DNA of 64,000 nucleotides from Blautia sp. BIOML-A1 (lineage in GTDB: Bacteria; Bacillota; Clostridia; Lachnospirales; Lachnospiraceae): NCBI RefSeq assembly GCF_009883055.1, contig NZ_WWVR01000003.1:1-64000 (forward strand). The letters are read 5' to 3'. Below, one piece after another: positions 7,065 through 16,060 of the stretch. A program made the position numbers and the translations under genes. The notes beneath the pieces were generated by a model. That model worked only from the letters and a program-made list of their open reading frames with translations, ran no database searches and was not told the origin of the DNA. Numbering within the stretch: the first letter of the stretch is position 1; every line of letters begins with the position of its first letter.

Positions 7065-9974
7065 TTAGTCGTTTGAAGTATTACTTGTATCACTGGAGGC
7101 ATAACCTGTCAGAATTGTATCCTCGTCTGCCAGATCATAGATGTACTGTAAAATATCATTTGCAGTCAGGCAGGCATTTCCTGATGTATATCCATTTGCA
7201 ATACGGACAGCAATCGCATATTCCGCGTCTCCCGTAGAAGGTGAGTTTGTATATCCGATAAACAGACCGTGGTTCGGATGGTAAATATCCAGCTCAGCTG
7301 TACCTGTTTTACCCGAAAGTGTTACCCCAAGTCCGTTGAACTGTTCATGCGTCTGTACCACTCTTCGCATACCGTCGTGAATATCTTCCCACACATTATT
7401 CGGTACATCACTCATTTCATTCTTTACAGACGGTGCGTATTCATTGAGAATTTTGCCCTGGGAGTCTGTAACCTTATTTAAAAGTGAAAGGTCATAGACG
7501 GTTCCCGAGGTTGCCAGTGCTGTCGCATAACGGGCAAGCTGGCTGGTTGTAAACAGATGATTACCCTGTCCAATATAGGAAGGAACTGCTTTACTGTCAG
7601 AAATATGTGGTGTTGCTTCTGAAATCTCAATGCCAGTTTTTTCATCGAGACCAAACTCAGAAGCATATTTCTGCAGTTTGGAAAGACTCAGTGTTTCAGA
7701 AAAATCACCATCCGCATTTTTGCCTGCAAGGAAACCGACCATGTTAAAGAAATAGTTACAGGACTGTTCGATCGCACCTCTGATCTCCAGAGATCCGTGA
7801 CCCTGACGGTTCCAGCAGTAGATGGCCGGTGACACCAAGTCAAATTTACCCGTACATTCATAATAGGTGCCGTCATCGATAACACCCTCCATCATACCTG
7901 TAACGGCAGACAGAAGCTTTAAGGTGGAACCTGGTGCCGTTGTCTGCTGCGTTGCCTTATTGAAGAACGGACTCGACTGATCCAGGGCAAGCTTTGTATA
8001 ATAGCTGGTATCCATATTGTTGCTGAGCTTATTATTATCATATCCCGGATAGGATACACAGGCAAGAACTTTTCCTGTTTTTACATCTGTAATGACAGCG
8101 GATGCTGAACATGGTGCAAGTGCAAGCTGTGCTGGTTCGATCTCCAGATTGGCAATCTTGTTGATCATGAAATCATATGCTGACATCTGACCGGATGCAA
8201 GGCTTGCGTAGCTTGCATCATCCTTTGAGAGTACTCCCTGCTCATACAGCACCAGACAGATATCCTGTCCTGAAATCCGGTCATCCATAAGCATGTATTT
8301 ATACAGAAGCTTGGAGAATCCGGTATCTGTCTTGAGATAATCAGTAATATAATCTGTAAGTGTTGTATAAACCTCGTTGGAATCCAGATATTCTTCTTTC
8401 GGAGAGATGACTGATATGTCAATCCAGTTCTGACTGGCAGCATAGTTCAGATAATCCTTAAGACTGATGCTGCGATCTGTGGCCCATGCCTGATAGGTTG
8501 CATCAGAAGTATCCACCGCATCCTTCTTGATCACACCAAGTGTATCTCTCAGAATGGTATCACAGATATAAGAAAGATATTCTTTAAGCTCATCGGATTC
8601 GTCCTTGTATGCCGGTGGATTATCCATTGTCAGCCTATTAGTTATTGTATCAAAAACTTCCTGCTGCTTTTGTTGAAATTTGGCGTATAAATTTTTTTCT
8701 GTATCCGATGCATTCTCATCACTGAACTTGTCAATATCAATGACACTGTTCGAGATCAGAGCATTGTATACATCATAGATTGGAATAACGATCTTACTTG
8801 CATCCTGCTCAGCTTCATAGTTGAACTCTTTAACAGCCTCAATCTTGTTCAGAAGAATACCTGCAACTCTCTGCTTCAGAATCTGGTAGATTGCCGCCTG
8901 CCAGTCTGCATCAACAGAAAGATAGACATCATTTCCTGCCTGAGGCTCGACGGTAGTATCGCTGTCGATCTTCAAAACCTTACCAAGGTTATCAACCGTA
9001 ACCGTTTCCTGACCATCTGTCCCCTGCAGTTCCAGTTCCATATACTGCTCAATTCCGGCTTTTCCGATCACTGCGCTGCTCTTATATTTTGAGTTCTGCT
9101 TCTTAAGATCCGCCAGTTCCTCAGAAGATGCCTTTCCGGTATAGCCAAGAAGCGGTCCCATACTCTCATCATCTACATACTGACGACTGGAATCCTCAAG
9201 CACATCAATTCCCTGGAGTTCATTCTGATTTTCTTTGACTGCTGCCACTGTACTTTCACTGACATTTGTCGCTATCGTAACAGCCATATATTTCTGGAAG
9301 CTGTTTGTACTCAGCTCATAACGCATGATCGCAATGTCGAGGACCTCCTGTCTGGTCAGTTCCTCCGGAAGTCCATATTTCTTCAGTTCTTCCGTTGTAT
9401 AGGCATTGTCACCATAAAGAACAATAGAAAAGCCCTTGCTGCCGCTTAAGTAGCTCATAATATCCTCTGCACTTGCAGCCGCCTCATCCTCTGTCAGATC
9501 ATCGATCAGCGCATGACCGTAAATATCCGCCTTAAATCGATTCAGGGTAAATCCCGGCTCAATATCAAATACATAGTTTCCGTCATTGTCCAGTTTGATA
9601 TGGAATGTATTAGAGAGACTGTCACCGTTATCTGCAAGGATACGCAGAACCTTATAGGCAACTCCGTTCAGAGTCAGATTCTTTTCACGGGTGGTATCAT
9701 AACTTCCATTATCCTCAAATGTCAGAGAATAAGACAGAATATTGGAAGCAATCAGTTTATTGTTTCTGTCATAAATATTACCCCTGGTACTTTTGAGGAC
9801 TCGCGTTTTCGTCGTCCTTGTCTGAAATTCATCAATATAATCCTCTCCCTGTATGATCTGCAGCTGATAGAGCTGTCGGATCAGGACAAAAGACAACATG
9901 ATAAATAAAAGTAAAAGTACAGAGGTTCGTTTCAGTTGAAATTTTTTGAATATTCTTTTTATTTTAGTACCCAA
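7065..9974 (-). CDS. mrdA: Penicillin-binding protein 2 (class B transpeptidase) with long insertion
   Basis: A 969-residue protein with a short basic tail, one membrane helix (about residues 17-36), a PBP dimerisation domain and a transpeptidase domain. The catalytic motifs are STLK near residue 705, SCN near 765 and KTGTAE near 905. Class B enzymes crosslink peptidoglycan and pair with a SEDS polymerase, here RodA. It is much longer than typical PBP2 (about 600-750 residues): an alpha-helical, acidic insertion of roughly 250 residues (about 370-640) precedes the transpeptidase domain. The TTG start at 9974 lies seven bases after AAAGGG and overlaps mreD by 16 bases, suggesting coupling. Confidence 0.92.
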   Translation of the reverse strand: MGTKIKRIFKKFQLKRTSVLLLLFIMLSFVLIRQLYQLQIIQGEDYIDEFQTRTTKTRVLKSTRGNIYDRNNKLIASNILSYSLTFEDNGSYDTTREKNLTLNGVAYKVLRILADNGDSLSNTFHIKLDNDGNYVFDIEPGFTLNRFKADIYGHALIDDLTEDEAAASAEDIMSYLSGSKGFSIVLYGDNAYTTEELKKYGLPEELTRQEVLDIAIMRYELSTNSFQKYMAVTIATNVSESTVAAVKENQNELQGIDVLEDSSRQYVDDESMGPLLGYTGKASSEELADLKKQNSKYKSSAVIGKAGIEQYMELELQGTDGQETVTVDNLGKVLKIDSDTTVEPQAGNDVYLSVDADWQAAIYQILKQRVAGILLNKIEAVKEFNYEAEQDASKIVIPIYDVYNALISNSVIDIDKFSDENASDTEKNLYAKFQQKQQEVFDTITNRLTMDNPPAYKDESDELKEYLSYICDTILRDTLGVIKKDAVDTSDATYQAWATDRSISLKDYLNYAASQNWIDISVISPKEEYLDSNEVYTTLTDYITDYLKTDTGFSKLLYKYMLMDDRISGQDICLVLYEQGVLSKDDASYASLASGQMSAYDFMINKIANLEIEPAQLALAPCSASAVITDVKTGKVLACVSYPGYDNNKLSNNMDTSYYTKLALDQSSPFFNKATQQTTAPGSTLKLLSAVTGMMEGVIDDGTYYECTGKFDLVSPAIYCWNRQGHGSLEIRGAIEQSCNYFFNMVGFLAGKNADGDFSETLSLSKLQKYASEFGLDEKTGIEISEATPHISDSKAVPSYIGQGNHLFTTSQLARYATALATSGTVYDLSLLNKVTDSQGKILNEYAPSVKNEMSDVPNNVWEDIHDGMRRVVQTHEQFNGLGVTLSGKTGTAELDIYHPNHGLFIGYTNSPSTGDAEYAIAVRIANGYTSGNACLTANDILQYIYDLADEDTILTGYASSDTSNTSND

Positions 9975-10486
9975 ATAGATTCCCTTTCTTTCCTGGTTGC
10001 ATTCATAAAGTGATGATTAATATAATAAAAAATTTTATATACGATCAATGCCAGAAAAACTGTATAGAAGATTTCCGGAATGATGATCCTGTATAAATAT
10101 TTAAATATCCCAAGTCTTCCCCTCAGGAAAAACTGAAGCCCGTATACGGCAAGATTATAGATGAGATCCATAATAGCCGTCAGTGCCATTGGCACCTTGA
10201 TATCATCATCATAATAAATACGAAATGCATAACCGCTGAAAAAACCGGCATACATATAGATCAGTGCATAAAATCCAAATACAGATCCATAAAACAGATC
10301 CACAAGCAGTCCGCTGAAAAAGCCGGTCCACAGACCACTCTTACGCCCACGCATCAGTCCCATAGATACACACAGGATCAACAAGAGATTCGGCGTGATC
10401 GAGCCAATGGCTATTTTCTGGAGGAGCGTGGACTGCAAAAGGAAGCATACAATGATCGTAAAGAAAAGAACAATCTTACTCTTCAT
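9959..10486 (-). CDS. mreD: Rod shape-determining membrane protein MreD
   Basis: A 175-residue hydrophobic protein with five or six predicted membrane helices and the usual MreD N-terminus. It belongs to the elongasome, linking MreC and MreB to the wall synthesis enzymes. Its ATG overlaps the mreC stop by one base (TAATG), and its 3' end overlaps the PBP2 start. Identification rests on size, hydrophobicity and the mreB-mreC-mreD-PBP2 order, because MreD is weakly conserved. Confidence 0.88.
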   Translation of the reverse strand: MKSKIVLFFTIIVCFLLQSTLLQKIAIGSITPNLLLILCVSMGLMRGRKSGLWTGFFSGLLVDLFYGSVFGFYALIYMYAGFFSGYAFRIYYDDDIKVPMALTAIMDLIYNLAVYGLQFFLRGRLGIFKYLYRIIIPEIFYTVFLALIVYKIFYYINHHFMNATRKERESIWVLK

Positions 10487-11409
10487 TATTCTGTTCCCTC
10501 CTGACCAGTCTCTGCGGCATCCTCCTGTGAAGTACTGCCGCTATCGACAGCATCCTGCTTATTGACCGTGATCACAAAAACATCCTTCAGATGCTTAAAG
10601 TCCACAGGAGTCACGATCGTACCTGTCTTTGTCAGATTGTTAGTATCCAGTTCGAGCTCACTGACATAACCTACGAACAAACCTTCCACATATTTGTCAC
10701 TGATGTTTGAAGTGACAATACGTTCTCCCACGGTCACCTTGTCGTCCTTGTCATACAGCTGTGAAAAACGCAGCTTGCCTTCATCGATCAGCTCAAGATC
10801 TCCTGTCACCACGCAATTATCATCCGTACCCACAGTCATAACACTGACATAGCTACTGTCGTCGATAATGGCACGGACGGTTGCCCAGTTCGAGCCTACC
10901 TCCGTGACAATACCAACAAGCCCCTTGCCGGAAATGACATTATTATCTACGCGGATGCCGTCGTTGCTTCCCCGGTTGATCATAAATGTATCATACCAGT
11001 TTCCAGGATCCTTGGAGATGATTCTTGCCGCAACCTTTGGGTAGGAAGAATACTCCTCATCCAGCTTATATAATTCCTGAAGACGTGAAAGCTCCGACTG
11101 ATTCTGGATCAGAATATTGTTCTGCTCCGTCAGTGTATCCACGGCATCCTGAAGTTCCTGATTTTTGTTGATCAGCTCCTGCTTGTCCTGGAAGGTCTGA
11201 CTGATCTCACCGATCCAGCTTCCGATTCCATCGATACTCTTCTCAAACGGAACCACGATCATACCTGCTGCCTCTGCCAGAGGTTCCGACGTAACGCCGG
11301 AGGCCAGCGTCGATACTACCGCACTGCCACAGAAGAATGTCATGATGACCAATAAATGCTTACTCTTTAAATGTATTCGAAATTGAAATTTCTTTTTCAG
11401 GTTTTTCAT
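10486..11409 (-). CDS. mreC: Rod shape-determining protein MreC
   Basis: A 307-residue protein with a cytoplasmic basic tail, a membrane helix (about residues 18-38), a coiled coil (about 70-115) and a C-terminal beta-rich domain with the conserved pattern ISKDPGNWYDTFMINRGSNDGI and VVSGKGLVGIV-like strands. MreC forms an extracellular scaffold for PBP2/RodA. The last 25 residues are a low-complexity Ser/Glu/Asp tail. AGGGG lies eight bases before the ATG, about 20 bases after mreB. Confidence 0.92.
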   Translation of the reverse strand: MKNLKKKFQFRIHLKSKHLLVIMTFFCGSAVVSTLASGVTSEPLAEAAGMIVVPFEKSIDGIGSWIGEISQTFQDKQELINKNQELQDAVDTLTEQNNILIQNQSELSRLQELYKLDEEYSSYPKVAARIISKDPGNWYDTFMINRGSNDGIRVDNNVISGKGLVGIVTEVGSNWATVRAIIDDSSYVSVMTVGTDDNCVVTGDLELIDEGKLRFSQLYDKDDKVTVGERIVTSNISDKYVEGLFVGYVSELELDTNNLTKTGTIVTPVDFKHLKDVFVITVNKQDAVDSGSTSQEDAAETGQEGTE

Positions 11410-11429
11410 GTATCATACCCCTAAGAAAA

Positions 11430-12443
11430 TTATAATTTACGTTGTTTGACGGGCTGTGCCCAATTTCTAAGATCCCGGTCCCGGATGATCTTCTCAAGTC
11501 CGCAGATCGTCGACTTCTCGTAGAAAGGCGATAAATTAAAGGATACGCCTGTATAGCTTGCCAGATAATTGTCGATATACGGAATACGTGTACTTCCACC
11601 GGTAAGATAGATTCCCTCTCTGGAAATATGATAAGCGATCTGCGGTGGGATTCGTTCCAGAAATATCTTCATCTCTGCCGCGATCGCATTCACACAGTCC
11701 ATGATCCCGGCGTTCACGACATATCCGGAAATGATCTCTTCCCTCGGAAGGCCGGAAATACTGTCGATCCCGACCACCTTGCGGGCATCCTTTCGCTGAT
11801 CGTTCAGTCGTCCCATGGCAATCTTAAGCCGCTTACCGGTACGTGTGCCGATCTGCAGATTATAACGCTTACGTATCTCTGCACAGATAGCTTCATTCAT
11901 CTGTCTGCCGCCGATCGGAACCTTCCTGGACATAATAATATTTCCGTCCGTCAAAATGGAAAACTGCGTACTCTGTGCACCAATGTTGACGACCATACTT
12001 CCCTCATTCTTCTCCATTCGAATTCCCATGGCCAGTGCATCCGCTATGGGAGCTTCCACCATATAAACCCGATTCTGACGAAGCCAGTGACCGTTTACCA
12101 CATGATAATATGCACGTTTCTCAATCGCCGTCATATCCAGCGGAACTGAAAAAAACATATCCGATCCGATCCCGAGAAATTTATCAATCTTCTTCATCAT
12201 GCTGTACAGGGCAATCTCCTGAAGTTCCAGATTGGCGATCATTCCAAAAGTCATCGGAGAGTTCACCGCAATATTTACCGGGGATTTTTCAAACATCTCA
12301 TAGGCCTCATTTCCAATGGCAATGATCGTGTGCCCCTTGGATGCCACCATGTTTTTTTCCATGTAACTCTTGTTCTTTAAAAAGGAATAGACTTTGATGG
12401 TGCTGCTGCCCAGGTCTATTCCGTACGTTTTTCGTAAAAGCAT
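11430..12443 (-). CDS. mreB: MreB/Mbl-type bacterial actin
   Basis: A 337-residue actin-fold ATPase. The phosphate 1 loop is GIDLGSSTIKVY (residues 8-19), and the adenosine loop appears as LTGGSTRIPYID near residue 288. MreB filaments guide the elongasome on the inner membrane face. It is somewhat divergent from standard MreB, with Ser-Ser where many have Ala-Asn/Asn-Thr, as is common in Lachnospiraceae. It is followed by mreC, mreD and PBP2, and AAGGGA precedes the start. Confidence 0.9.
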   Translation of the reverse strand: MLLRKTYGIDLGSSTIKVYSFLKNKSYMEKNMVASKGHTIIAIGNEAYEMFEKSPVNIAVNSPMTFGMIANLELQEIALYSMMKKIDKFLGIGSDMFFSVPLDMTAIEKRAYYHVVNGHWLRQNRVYMVEAPIADALAMGIRMEKNEGSMVVNIGAQSTQFSILTDGNIIMSRKVPIGGRQMNEAICAEIRKRYNLQIGTRTGKRLKIAMGRLNDQRKDARKVVGIDSISGLPREEIISGYVVNAGIMDCVNAIAAEMKIFLERIPPQIAYHISREGIYLTGGSTRIPYIDNYLASYTGVSFNLSPFYEKSTICGLEKIIRDRDLRNWAQPVKQRKL

Positions 12444-12455
12444 AAAACAATCCCT

Positions 12456-13166
12456 TCATTTCAGGTATTCTCCGAGTATTTCCTGTTCCCTGAAGCTGAC
12501 ATATCTGTGATCTCCAATGATGATATGATCCAGAAGAGAAATCCCAAGCATTTCTCCTGCTTTAAAGATCCTCTCCGTGATCTCACGGTCACAATGACTT
12601 GGTGCAGGATTGCCGCCAGGATGATTATGTACAAGTATCAGGCTGACTGCATGATAGCGGAGTGCCTCCAGATATACTTCTCTTGGAGTGATCAGTGTCG
12701 CATTTACTGTTCCCTTGGACAATACAATATCATTCAGCAGATGGTTCTGATTGTCAAGCATCATACAGATCATCAGTTCCTGTTCCTGGTGTCGAAGCTG
12801 CTCCATATAATAGGCTGCGATCGAGTCCGGATTCTGAAAACTAAGTGCCGGTCTTGCAGCCGCACACGCCATGCGTTTGGAAAGTTCCCCGATGCATTTA
12901 AGCTGTACTGCCTTCACGGTACCGATCCCATGGATCTTCTTCAGATCTTCCAGTGAACTGTGAAGAAGTCCAAGCAGTCCCGGGTAGGAAGAATGCTCCA
13001 TATGATTCAGGATTTCGTTTGCCAGTCCCAGAGAATTCATCCCCCTGGTACCGCACCGCAGAATCACTGCAAGGAGCTCACTGTCACTGAGCACTGCCTC
13101 TCCATCCCGTATACATTTCTCATAAGGACGCTCTGACTCCGGTATTTCTTTCATAATTTGATTCAT
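12456..13166 (-). CDS. radC: RadC family JAB/MPN-domain protein
   Basis: A 236-residue protein with an N-terminal helix-hairpin-helix region (about residues 60-90, LKKIHGIGTVKAVQL) and a C-terminal MPN+/JAB metalloprotease-like domain with the zinc motif HNHPGGNPAPSHCD (His-x-His and Asp). Despite its name, the family's role in repair is not established. It stands at the head of the mreB operon, as in many Firmicutes. The start used is the ATG at 13166; a second Met four codons later is possible. Confidence 0.92.
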   Translation of the reverse strand: MNQIMKEIPESERPYEKCIRDGEAVLSDSELLAVILRCGTRGMNSLGLANEILNHMEHSSYPGLLGLLHSSLEDLKKIHGIGTVKAVQLKCIGELSKRMACAAARPALSFQNPDSIAAYYMEQLRHQEQELMICMMLDNQNHLLNDIVLSKGTVNATLITPREVYLEALRYHAVSLILVHNHPGGNPAPSHCDREITERIFKAGEMLGISLLDHIIIGDHRYVSFREQEILGEYLK

Positions 13167-13230
13167 ATGTCTGCCTTTTGCTCTCTAAACAAGATCAGGC
13201 CCCCCGAAGAATCAAAACTCATTTTAGCAT

Positions 13231-13256
13231 AAAAAGAGGGAGATGTACACTCCCTC
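13231..13256 (-). terminator. Intrinsic terminator of the mutS-mutL-miaA operon
   Basis: A stem GAGGGA/TCCCTC (13236-13241 and 13251-13256) with a T run on the minus strand immediately after the flavoprotein stop at 13257. It separates the mismatch-repair operon from radC. Confidence 0.85.
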
Positions 13257-14843
13257 CTAAAAATTTCTGAATTTTTCACAAATGAATTCCGCCACTTTTA
13301 TGCCATCCATAGCAGCAGATGTGATGCCTCCGGCATATCCGGCGCCTTCCCCGCAGGGATAGATTCCTTCTATATTAGATAGTCCTTCTTTGCTGCGGAC
13401 AATCCTCACCGGAGAAGAAGTTCTGCTCTCAATTCCACTCAAAAGTGCATCTTCACGGTCAAATCCGGAAAGCTTTCTGCCGAAGGCAAGCATGCCCTCC
13501 TCGATGGAATCACCGACTGCCTTAGGAAGAATAGAACGGACATTGGAAAGGACAAATCCACCTTTCATCTGCGGTATCACCTCACCAAAGGCTGTACTCG
13601 CCTGATTTTTTCTGAAATCCCCAAAAAGCTGAACAGGAATCCTGCCTTCTCCAAGCTCCCAAGCCTTACGTTCCAGATCTCTCTGGAAAGCAATTCCCCC
13701 AAGTGGCGTATCATCCGGGAAATCGGAAGGACTCACGGTGACGATCAGGGCACTGTTTGCATTTTTACTGTCACGCGCCTGATAGCTCATGCCATTGACT
13801 GCCAGTCTTCCCGGTTCCGAAGAGGCATTCACGACATATCCACCCGGACACATACAGAAAGAATACACTCCGCGTCCATTTTCGCAGGTATGTGTCACCT
13901 TATAGCTTGCAGCACCGAGGAATTCATTTTCCTCTTCTCCATAAAGATCCATATTGATCATACTCTGCGGATGCTCCACTCGAAGACCGACAGCAAACGG
14001 TTTGGGTTCCATATAAACTCCCCGCCGATTTAACATCTCAAAGGTATCTCTGGCGCTGTGACCAAGTGCCAGTACGCAGACCTCTGCCGGGATTTTCTCC
14101 TGAGCATTCACTTCCACTTCCTTCAGATGTCCCTCTTCAAAAAGCAGGTCTGTCATCTTCGCCTCAAAGCGGAAGCTGCCGCCCATCTCCTCGATCTGAT
14201 GGCGGAGCGTTTCTACAATGCCGATCAGCACATCTGTCCCAAGGTGGGGCTTTTGCTGATAGACGATCTCCTGTGGGGCTCCTGCCTGTACAAAGCGTTT
14301 TAATACCTCATGGTTTCGTCCGTTTGGATCCTTGACCAGAGTATTCAGCTTTCCGTCAGAAAAAGTTCCTGCACCGCCTTCTCCGAACTGAACATTGGAA
14401 TCAGGATTCAGGACACCATTCTTCCAGAAATGATCCACGGTCTCCTTTCGTCTGGATGCTTGCTCACCGCGCTCCAGAACCAGAGGACGATAGCCGGCTT
14501 TTGCCAGATACCAGGCACAAAAAAGACCGGCCGGTCCGCTTCCGACGATGACCGGTGGATGTACGAGCCTGGTACTTCCCGGTTTCGGAAACTGGTATTC
14601 CTTCTTTTCTGTTGACATAATATTTTTATTGTGAACTTTTTTTAATATCTGTTTTTCATTCGGAACGACAACATCCACCGTATAGACAAATTTCTTGTCT
14701 TCTTTATGTCTGGCATCCAGAGACTGTCTTATAATCTCATATGAAAAACTTCCCTCCGGACACTTCAGCGTCCGTGCAATTTTTTTGTGAAGCTGTACTT
14801 CTGTATGATTCACAGAAAGCTTTAACTGTGTGATCCGTATCAT
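13257..14843 (-). CDS. FAD-dependent dehydrogenase (COG2509 type)
   Basis: A 528-residue flavoprotein. After about 100 residues of N-terminal domain comes the FAD-binding beta-alpha-beta motif VIVGSGPAGLFCAWYLAKAG, and near the C-terminus CGEGAGYAGGITSAAMDGI, which closes the FAD site. The family is predicted to be NAD(P)/FAD dehydrogenases; the substrate is unknown. The ATG at 14843 is preferred because AAAGGAG precedes it and it overlaps the previous stop by four bases (ATGA); an upstream in-frame extension lacks a ribosome site. Last gene of the mutS operon. Confidence 0.88.
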   Translation of the reverse strand: MIRITQLKLSVNHTEVQLHKKIARTLKCPEGSFSYEIIRQSLDARHKEDKKFVYTVDVVVPNEKQILKKVHNKNIMSTEKKEYQFPKPGSTRLVHPPVIVGSGPAGLFCAWYLAKAGYRPLVLERGEQASRRKETVDHFWKNGVLNPDSNVQFGEGGAGTFSDGKLNTLVKDPNGRNHEVLKRFVQAGAPQEIVYQQKPHLGTDVLIGIVETLRHQIEEMGGSFRFEAKMTDLLFEEGHLKEVEVNAQEKIPAEVCVLALGHSARDTFEMLNRRGVYMEPKPFAVGLRVEHPQSMINMDLYGEEENEFLGAASYKVTHTCENGRGVYSFCMCPGGYVVNASSEPGRLAVNGMSYQARDSKNANSALIVTVSPSDFPDDTPLGGIAFQRDLERKAWELGEGRIPVQLFGDFRKNQASTAFGEVIPQMKGGFVLSNVRSILPKAVGDSIEEGMLAFGRKLSGFDREDALLSGIESRTSSPVRIVRSKEGLSNIEGIYPCGEGAGYAGGITSAAMDGIKVAEFICEKFRNF

Positions 14844-16024
14844 CTTTGCTCCTTTGCCGCATATCTGCCTGCCACTGCTCCGCTTGACCACGCCCACTGC
14901 AGATTATAGCCTCCGCAGGGACCGTCAATATCCAGGAGTTCCCCCGCAAAATGCAGTCCCTGACAAAGCAGGGATTCCAGTGTTTCCGGGTTTATTTCTG
15001 TAGTATCTACCCCTCCGGTGCAGACCTGTGCCTGCTCAAATCCGCTGGTTCCCTTTATTTCAAGCGGAAATGCCGTCATTGCCATGCAGAGGTCTTTTTG
15101 CTTTTGAAGGACTTTGATCAGCTTATCCGGAAGCAGGCCGAGAAGTCTCTCTGCCGCAGAAAGCTCCGGATATTTCTTTTCCCTTTCCAAAAGAAGTTCC
15201 CGGACAGCTGTTTCTGTATATTCCGGAAAAAAATTCAATGTGACAGACACCTTTTTTTTCTGATCCAGTGCCCTTGCTGCCGCTCCGCTGATCTGAAATA
15301 CAGGAATACCAGAAATACCATACTCTGTCAGCTGAAGCTCTCCGGTTTCGCTGTCAGATACCTCTCCATCGATCCACAGCGTCACCTTACCTTCCGTACG
15401 TACCCCTGCCCAGGAAGAGAAGAAATTTCCCTTCGCCTTCAGTCCTGTGAGTGCCGGAAGCGGTCTTAAAACAGAATGCCCAAGTTCCTCTGCAAGGACA
15501 TAACCACTTCCGTCAGAGCCCGGAACCTTTGAAGCTTTGGAGCCATTTGCAAGAATGACAGCATCACCTTCATACGTCCAGCCTTCGGTCTGAACCTTCC
15601 AGGTATTCTGTTCTTTATAGATTTTTAAGACCTTTTCCCTGGTTTTGATTTTTACTTTGAGGGAACGAGCTCTGAGAAGCAAAAGCTCCGGAATATATTT
15701 CGCCTGCCCTCCACGAGGATACAGCCAGCCCTTTTTCTCTATCACGACAATTCCCAGTTCATCAAAAAATCTTAAGGTATCTTCCAGAGAAAACTGAGCA
15801 AGGATCTTCTTTGCAAACTCTGGATGTTCTCCGTGAAAATACTTCCAGGACATATCCTGGTTTGTCAGATTGCAGCGCCCATTTCCTGTCACACAGATTT
15901 TGCGTCCCGGCTTCTCGTTCTGTTCCAGGATCGTGACGGCGGCTCCGTTTCTCGCTGCCATGATTCCTGCGGTAAGTCCGGATGCACCACCACCGACAAT
16001 GATCACCTGTCGTTTTTTATCCAT
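14840..16024 (-). CDS. HI0933/BaiN-like FAD-binding oxidoreductase
   Basis: A 394-residue flavoprotein starting with the dinucleotide fold GGGASGLTAGIMAARNGAAV and the family motif GRKICVTGNGRCNLTN (about residues 42-57). The C-terminal GGVDTTEINPETLES and GELLDIDGPCGGYNLQWAWSSG are typical of the HI0933-like family. One family member (BaiN) has been implicated in bile-acid reduction in Clostridium; most members have no proven substrate, so no specific reaction is assigned. Overlaps the next flavoprotein by four bases. Confidence 0.9.
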   Translation of the reverse strand: MDKKRQVIIVGGGASGLTAGIMAARNGAAVTILEQNEKPGRKICVTGNGRCNLTNQDMSWKYFHGEHPEFAKKILAQFSLEDTLRFFDELGIVVIEKKGWLYPRGGQAKYIPELLLLRARSLKVKIKTREKVLKIYKEQNTWKVQTEGWTYEGDAVILANGSKASKVPGSDGSGYVLAEELGHSVLRPLPALTGLKAKGNFFSSWAGVRTEGKVTLWIDGEVSDSETGELQLTEYGISGIPVFQISGAAARALDQKKKVSVTLNFFPEYTETAVRELLLEREKKYPELSAAERLLGLLPDKLIKVLQKQKDLCMAMTAFPLEIKGTSGFEQAQVCTGGVDTTEINPETLESLLCQGLHFAGELLDIDGPCGGYNLQWAWSSGAVAGRYAAKEQR

Positions 16025-16060
16025 AAATAACTCCTTCTCAGAAAAAACGCGGTCCCTGCT

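Noticed and set aside
14737..14949. Separate small gene across the junction of the two flavoproteins
   Set aside because: It is out of frame with two well-supported genes that overlap by four bases and has no ribosome site.
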